From: a bacterium HR33
Lineage (GTDB): Bacteria > Gemmatimonadota > Gemmatimonadetes > Gemmatimonadales > GWC2-71-9
Length of the DNA: 64,000 bases
Direction: 5' to 3'
Assembly (NCBI GenBank): GCA_002923375.1
Contig: BEIJ01000001.1
Location: 372,001 to 436,000 of the forward strand
How positions within the stretch are numbered: the stretch's first letter is position 1; every line of letters starts with the position of its first letter. A program made the position numbers and the translations under genes. Shown piece by piece: positions 61,176 to 64,000 of this stretch. The notes under the pieces are model-generated. The model made no database searches. It was not told the origin of the DNA and worked only from the letters and a program-made list of their open reading frames with translations.

Positions 61176-61506
61176 CGGAGCGAGGGACTACCAGGCCGCC
61201 GGTGAGCCCGGTGATGAGGAGGTCGGTGAATCGCGAACGCACCCTGATCCTGAGCTGCGTGATTTCGTCGGTCCCGGTAACCTGGGATGCCAGTACCTGC
61301 TCCAGGGACGGCTGGCTCGCCGGTATCAATCCCCAGAGGAGATACACCGCTTTTTGCGAGCGCTGAAAAGGAGTGGGGCAACCCTGCTGGTCCGGAGTCT
61401 GCGCCAGCCTCACATTGGTGCCGAGGTTACGCGCATCGAACACCACGGCACATCCGGAAAGCCATATAGCACTGGCCAGCAGGAGCAACCGGCGCCAGAG
61501 CCTCAT
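61138..61506 (-). CDS. Bor-like lipoprotein
   Basis: 122 residues with a lipobox IWLSGC after LLLLASA, so likely a lipoprotein. The mature part contains three further cysteines (QGCPTP and FEGCVV with the lipidated one), a motif VYLLWGLIPASQPSLEQ and the strand ITQLRIRVRSRFTDLLITGL. This recalls the Bor/Iss family of small outer-membrane lipoproteins. It is the last of the minus-strand genes, and its start overlaps the stop of the preceding outer-membrane-type gene by 4 bases. Confidence 0.6.
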   Translation of the reverse strand: MRLWRRLLLLASAIWLSGCAVVFDARNLGTNVRLAQTPDQQGCPTPFQRSQKAVYLLWGLIPASQPSLEQVLASQVTGTDEITQLRIRVRSRFTDLLITGLTGGLVVPRSVTFEGCVVPGSG

Positions 61507-62237
61507 CCGCCCTGCCCTCCCAACCTGAAGTTCCCGTACACCCCCACTCCCAGGGTAAAACGCGTCCCCCCGAACAACACGGCTCCCTGGAGCCTTCGCT
61601 CTCCCCGCCTGCTGACGTCGGCCGCCAGGTGTAGTCCCGCAGGCCCTACCAGATCGACCGCCATGCCCGCGGACGCTCCCATCCCGTACTGATTGAGCAA
61701 AGCTCTCGCGAATTTCACCCGCGAAGCCTGGACTCTCGCCGCGACCCAGGGCCGCAGCTTGCGATCGCCCACGGCGAACTCGCCCAACCCTAGGCTTAGA
61801 ACCACCGGCACGCTGAGATAGGTGGCGGCCTGAGCAGCAGTTCCTGACTCCAAGTATCCGATTCCGGTTTCCAAAGTTAGCGCTCCTCTTTCACCCAGCG
61901 GGCTCCATAACCTCACTGCACCACTTCCTCCTAACTGCAGGTGCGATCCTGTGCCCGCGCTCCGAAATCCCGCCGCCCCTCCCACGCCGAATCGGCCGAT
62001 ACGGTAATACCCCCTCAGCCCCACGTGGTGGGCCAGCGCTTCCGCGCTTTTGAAATCGCGCCCGTATTCCGCCCCGATCGTCAATCCCGGCAACCAGGCC
62101 GAGAAGCTGTAAGTGGGAACGCTCTGGAGCTGCCCTTCCAACGGCGTCGCCCCGAGCAGCCAGAAACCCGCAATGGTGCTCAGCACCACCTTGAGCGGGC
62201 TGTGAAAATGCCCGGGCACTACTGCGCTAGCGTCCAC
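61503..62237 (-). CDS. Outer-membrane beta-barrel-like protein (paralogue 1)
   Basis: 244 residues from the GTG at 62237, preceded by GGAG. A signal-like hydrophobic stretch (VVLSTIAGFWLLGATPLEGQ) is followed by alternating strands typical of an eight-stranded or larger barrel (LTIGAEYGRDF, LRGYYRIGRFGVGGAAGF, FTLGVGVYGNFRLGG). Its C-terminal two thirds align by eye with the neighbour at 62320: YLESGTAAQAATYLSVPVVL, WVAARVQASRVKF, YGMGASAGMAVDLVG, LHLAADVSR. The two are tandem paralogues. Function unknown. An 82-base gap separates them. Confidence 0.7.
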   Translation of the reverse strand: MDASAVVPGHFHSPLKVVLSTIAGFWLLGATPLEGQLQSVPTYSFSAWLPGLTIGAEYGRDFKSAEALAHHVGLRGYYRIGRFGVGGAAGFRSAGTGSHLQLGGSGAVRLWSPLGERGALTLETGIGYLESGTAAQAATYLSVPVVLSLGLGEFAVGDRKLRPWVAARVQASRVKFARALLNQYGMGASAGMAVDLVGPAGLHLAADVSRRGERRLQGAVLFGGTRFTLGVGVYGNFRLGGQGG

Positions 62238-62319
62238 TGCTTCTCCATCCGCTGGGCCGCTATGCGACCGTGTGCCCGGGCTGGGGGAACACGACCTCGG
62301 CCCGCAACCGAAAGATCGT

Positions 62320-63057
62320 TCAGATCACGGGCACCATCGGTATGCCCGGGATCGTAAATGTATAGTGCAGCCCAACTCCAAAAATCAAAGTTTCGGTCTT
62401 GCCAAGGTTGATCGTACCCGAGGTCTTCCGGCTCAGCCGGGACCAGTCAGCGGCGAGGTGAAGACCCAACCCCATCGGCATCCCCAGGTTGACGCCCGCA
62501 GACGCGCCGATCCCAGCCTGTGTGGCACTGCTGCCGGTGAACGAGACCCGCCTCAACTGCACCCGGGGCGCAGCCCAAGCCTCGAACGACACTGCGGGGC
62601 TCGGCGGCTTGACTCCCACCGCCAGTCCCAGAGGAACGTCGATGAACTTCACCGCGGTGGCGCCCGAACCCTGCTGCAAATACGCTGCTCCCGCCTGGAG
62701 ACTCACACCAACCGGCAAAAGCGGGGGGCTGAATATCTTGACCGCCGCCTGACCCGATAATTGGACCTCCTTGTCCAGCCCAGAAACGTCGGGGTTGAAG
62801 ATCCCGGCGCCCACTCCCACGCTGAACATCGGCAATCCCAATATGGCCCGGGCACCCACGTTATTGGGCTTGGCGCTGGCTTCCACATCGTCCAACTGGG
62901 TCTGGAGCGTGGTCCCGAAATCCACCGCCACGGTCAACCCGTTGGGACCCTTGGGAGAGAAATAGACCGGGTTGGCAAACAGCTGCGCCGCCAGAGTACC
63001 TGCTCCCAAAAAGAGCATCATGACAGCCGCTGCCAATGCGCTGGTAAGGCTTTTCAT
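62320..63057 (-). CDS. Outer-membrane beta-barrel-like protein (paralogue 2)
   Basis: 245 residues with a good signal peptide (MKSLTSALAAAVMMLFLGAG, cleavage after TLAA). The mature part has amphipathic strands (NGLTVAVDFGTTLQ, FSVGVGAGIFNPDV) and shares with paralogue 1 the pattern AYLQQGSGATAVKFIDVPLG, WAAPRVQLRRVSF, GIGASAGVNLG, LHLAADWSR. A GGGGG ribosome site lies before the ATG. It sits between the barrel-like gene at 63089 and paralogue 1, downstream of the ATP synthase genes. Function unknown. Confidence 0.72.
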   Translation of the reverse strand: MKSLTSALAAAVMMLFLGAGTLAAQLFANPVYFSPKGPNGLTVAVDFGTTLQTQLDDVEASAKPNNVGARAILGLPMFSVGVGAGIFNPDVSGLDKEVQLSGQAAVKIFSPPLLPVGVSLQAGAAYLQQGSGATAVKFIDVPLGLAVGVKPPSPAVSFEAWAAPRVQLRRVSFTGSSATQAGIGASAGVNLGMPMGLGLHLAADWSRLSRKTSGTINLGKTETLIFGVGLHYTFTIPGIPMVPVI

Positions 63058-63088
63058 ATGTATTTACCCCCGTAAAATGTTTGCGACC

Positions 63089-63715
63089 TCACCGCAGCCA
63101 TACGGCGGAGACCGAGAGGCCGTCGAACGCGTCCCCAAAGCCGAGACTTACCCTCAGATCGAAGGCCTGGCTCAGCCGAAAGTCTCCGCCGATGCCGAGA
63201 CTGAACTCCAGCTCGGTATCTCTTTGTCCCGCGACCCCACGGTTCCATATGACCAGCGTAGGCTGGGCGTACGGGACTATGCTTACGTCCGAGTTTTCCA
63301 CGTTGAGCCGCCGGCCCAAGGAGAGCCCCACGGGGAAGAAGAACTGGCTGGCCCCGTCGATCGCCAGCCCACCGCCAAAGATCAGGGCCCCGTCCAGGGG
63401 GAAACTCACGCTGTGAGTTATGACCCGATACCGGGCCTCCACGCCCGCCAGAAAGGCCTCTTCGGCGGGTGCGTCGCGGAAGAGGATTCCGCCCCTGAGG
63501 CCCACATCGAACTCTCGCGATGCAAAGCGGTACATACCCTCCAGAGCGGGCCCCTGGTCATAGTCCGGGAAGCTCAGGCTTCCTCCAAACTCGAACCGAT
63601 TGAAAGCCCGGTACGGCGCGTTGAAGGAGGGCTGCCCCGTGGCTTGGCCCGCCGCCTCCGCCAGGGGAATGAGCGCCACCAGGCCCAACATCCAAGCTGC
63701 ATTAGCTGTCCGCAT
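63089..63715 (-). CDS. Outer-membrane beta-barrel-like protein
   Basis: 208 residues with a signal peptide (MRTANAAWMLGLVALIPLAE). The mature part is strand-rich with aromatic girdle residues (FNRFEFGGSLSFPDYDQ, FDVGLRGGILFRD, LEFSLGIGGDFRLSQAFDLR), ending SVSAVWLR. It does not share the RVQ/LHLAAD pattern of the two genes after it, so it is a separate barrel family. The start overlaps the atpC stop by 14 bases, implying it is transcribed with the ATP synthase genes, an unusual arrangement. Confidence 0.7.
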   Translation of the reverse strand: MRTANAAWMLGLVALIPLAEAAGQATGQPSFNAPYRAFNRFEFGGSLSFPDYDQGPALEGMYRFASREFDVGLRGGILFRDAPAEEAFLAGVEARYRVITHSVSFPLDGALIFGGGLAIDGASQFFFPVGLSLGRRLNVENSDVSIVPYAQPTLVIWNRGVAGQRDTELEFSLGIGGDFRLSQAFDLRVSLGFGDAFDGLSVSAVWLR

Positions 63716-63965
63716 TCGTTACCTCCGTCGCGTATTCCGCGACCACTCGAACGGTGTCTTGCCTCACCTGAAGAAAGCCGCCTTTCACTTTGAACTCTTG
63801 AGTTCCCTCTTGGCGGCGGACCAGAAGTCTGCCCTCTCCCAAAAGCGTCATGAACGGGGCGTGTCGCGGCAGAATGCCCACTTCTCCATCGTACGCCGGG
63901 GCCACGACCGCTGTCGCTTCCCCTTCGAAGACCGGCCGCTCGGGGCTCAGGATGACCACCTTCAC
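63702..63965 (-). CDS. atpC: F-type ATP synthase epsilon subunit, short form
   Basis: 87 residues from the GTG at 63965. It corresponds to the N-terminal beta-sandwich of epsilon (VVILSPERPVFEGEATAVVA, DGEVGILPRHAPFMTLLGEG, FKVKGGFLQVRQDTVRVVAE) and lacks the C-terminal helical hairpin, which in E. coli (about 139 residues) inhibits ATP hydrolysis. It should still link the rotor of F1 to Fo. The start overlaps the atpD stop as GTGA. Short epsilon subunits occur in several phyla, so this is likely native rather than a truncation. Confidence 0.92.
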   Translation of the reverse strand: MKVVILSPERPVFEGEATAVVAPAYDGEVGILPRHAPFMTLLGEGRLLVRRQEGTQEFKVKGGFLQVRQDTVRVVAEYATEVTNADS

Positions 63966-64000
63966 GCCGCAGCCGCCTCGAGTTTCTTGGCTTGCTCGAT
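63962..64000 (-). CDS. atpD: ATP synthase beta subunit, C-terminal end only
   Basis: The last 12 residues, IEQAKKLEAAAA, plus the stop, in frame to the window edge. The sequence matches the usual AtpD ending (A-K-K-L-E-A) and the gene order atpD-atpC is standard. The rest lies beyond base 64000. Call rests on context and this short tail. Confidence 0.75.
   Translation of the reverse strand: MEQAKKLEAAAA

Noticed and set aside
1-64000. CRISPR arrays, insertion sequences, prophage genes and rRNA operons
   Set aside because: No regularly spaced repeats, transposase or integrase motifs, phage structural genes or rRNA-like stretches were seen; the region looks like stable core chromosome.

Overview
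This is a GC-rich chromosomal stretch from a Gram-negative (diderm) bacterium. It carries a Kdo transferase (waaA), an outer-membrane PorV-like barrel, three further outer-membrane-type proteins, and several lipoproteins with signal-peptidase-II lipoboxes. The mix (DbpA-domain protein, DUF302, RemA-like protein, RicT next to metG, two-gene PDH E1, single-chain GcvP) fits Gemmatimonadota best. That placement is an inference from gene content; no rRNA marker is present. ATA (Ile) and AGG/AGA (Arg) codons look common, as in some thermophiles, but I could not count them. Coding is very dense: no gene-free stretch exceeds 300 bases, and most neighbours within operons overlap by ATGA, GTGA or TTGA. 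I saw no rRNA, tRNA, insertion sequence, prophage or CRISPR array.

Layout. 1-590: the end of an alanine/Na+ symporter gene and a small membrane protein; 661-1059: a DUF302 protein. 1070-12750 (minus strand): a ten-gene run reading P1-family aminopeptidase, M55 D-aminopeptidase, PLP aminotransferase, a protein with two DUF2283-like repeats, a YtcJ-like amidohydrolase, an O-methyltransferase, an exported protein, SbcD, SbcC and a double-GNAT protein. 12852-14144: a decayed DEAD-box protein that keeps a DbpA RNA-binding domain. 14147-16364: HU, thymidine kinase, and dephospho-CoA kinase fused to a degenerate PIG-L/LmbE-like domain. 16442-20567: gcvH, gcvP and a LplA/LipM-type ligase or transferase. 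20590-26170: a complete five-gene dipeptide/oligopeptide ABC importer. 26286-28023: a tiny AT-hook-like protein and a Na+/solute symporter. 28024-29080 (minus): FmdB zinc ribbon, coiled-coil protein and RemA-like protein. 29194-33934: a lipoprotein, an unrecognised protein, a four-gene glycosyltransferase/envelope operon and a small membrane protein.

34007-41882 is a metabolic block: glycine oxidase (thiO), lipoyl synthase (lipA), pyruvate dehydrogenase pdhA-pdhB-pdhC-lpdA, a small membrane protein and lipB. With gcvH/gcvP and the LplA-like gene, the window holds two lipoyl-dependent complexes and the enzymes that make and attach their cofactor. 41875-44620: an M20 dipeptidase and glutamate dehydrogenase. 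44532-50120 (minus): antiporter, surface zinc protease, PorV-like barrel and an HExxH aminopeptidase. 50212-61175: dnaE, accA, ricT, metG, an M23 endopeptidase, a lipoprotein, a DsbA-like protein and waaA. 61138-64000 (minus): the tail of the ATP synthase operon (atpD end, atpC) followed by three outer-membrane-type proteins and a Bor-like lipoprotein.

The physiology suggested is peptide and amino-acid use: the ABC peptide importer, five peptidases, glutamate dehydrogenase, the glycine cleavage proteins, an alanine symporter and aminotransferases. The least ordinary items are the decayed helicase with its intact RNA-binding domain, the CoaE fusion, the RemA-like/coiled-coil/FmdB cluster with its symmetric divergent promoter region, and a 21-bp tandem repeat upstream of the glycosyltransferase operon.
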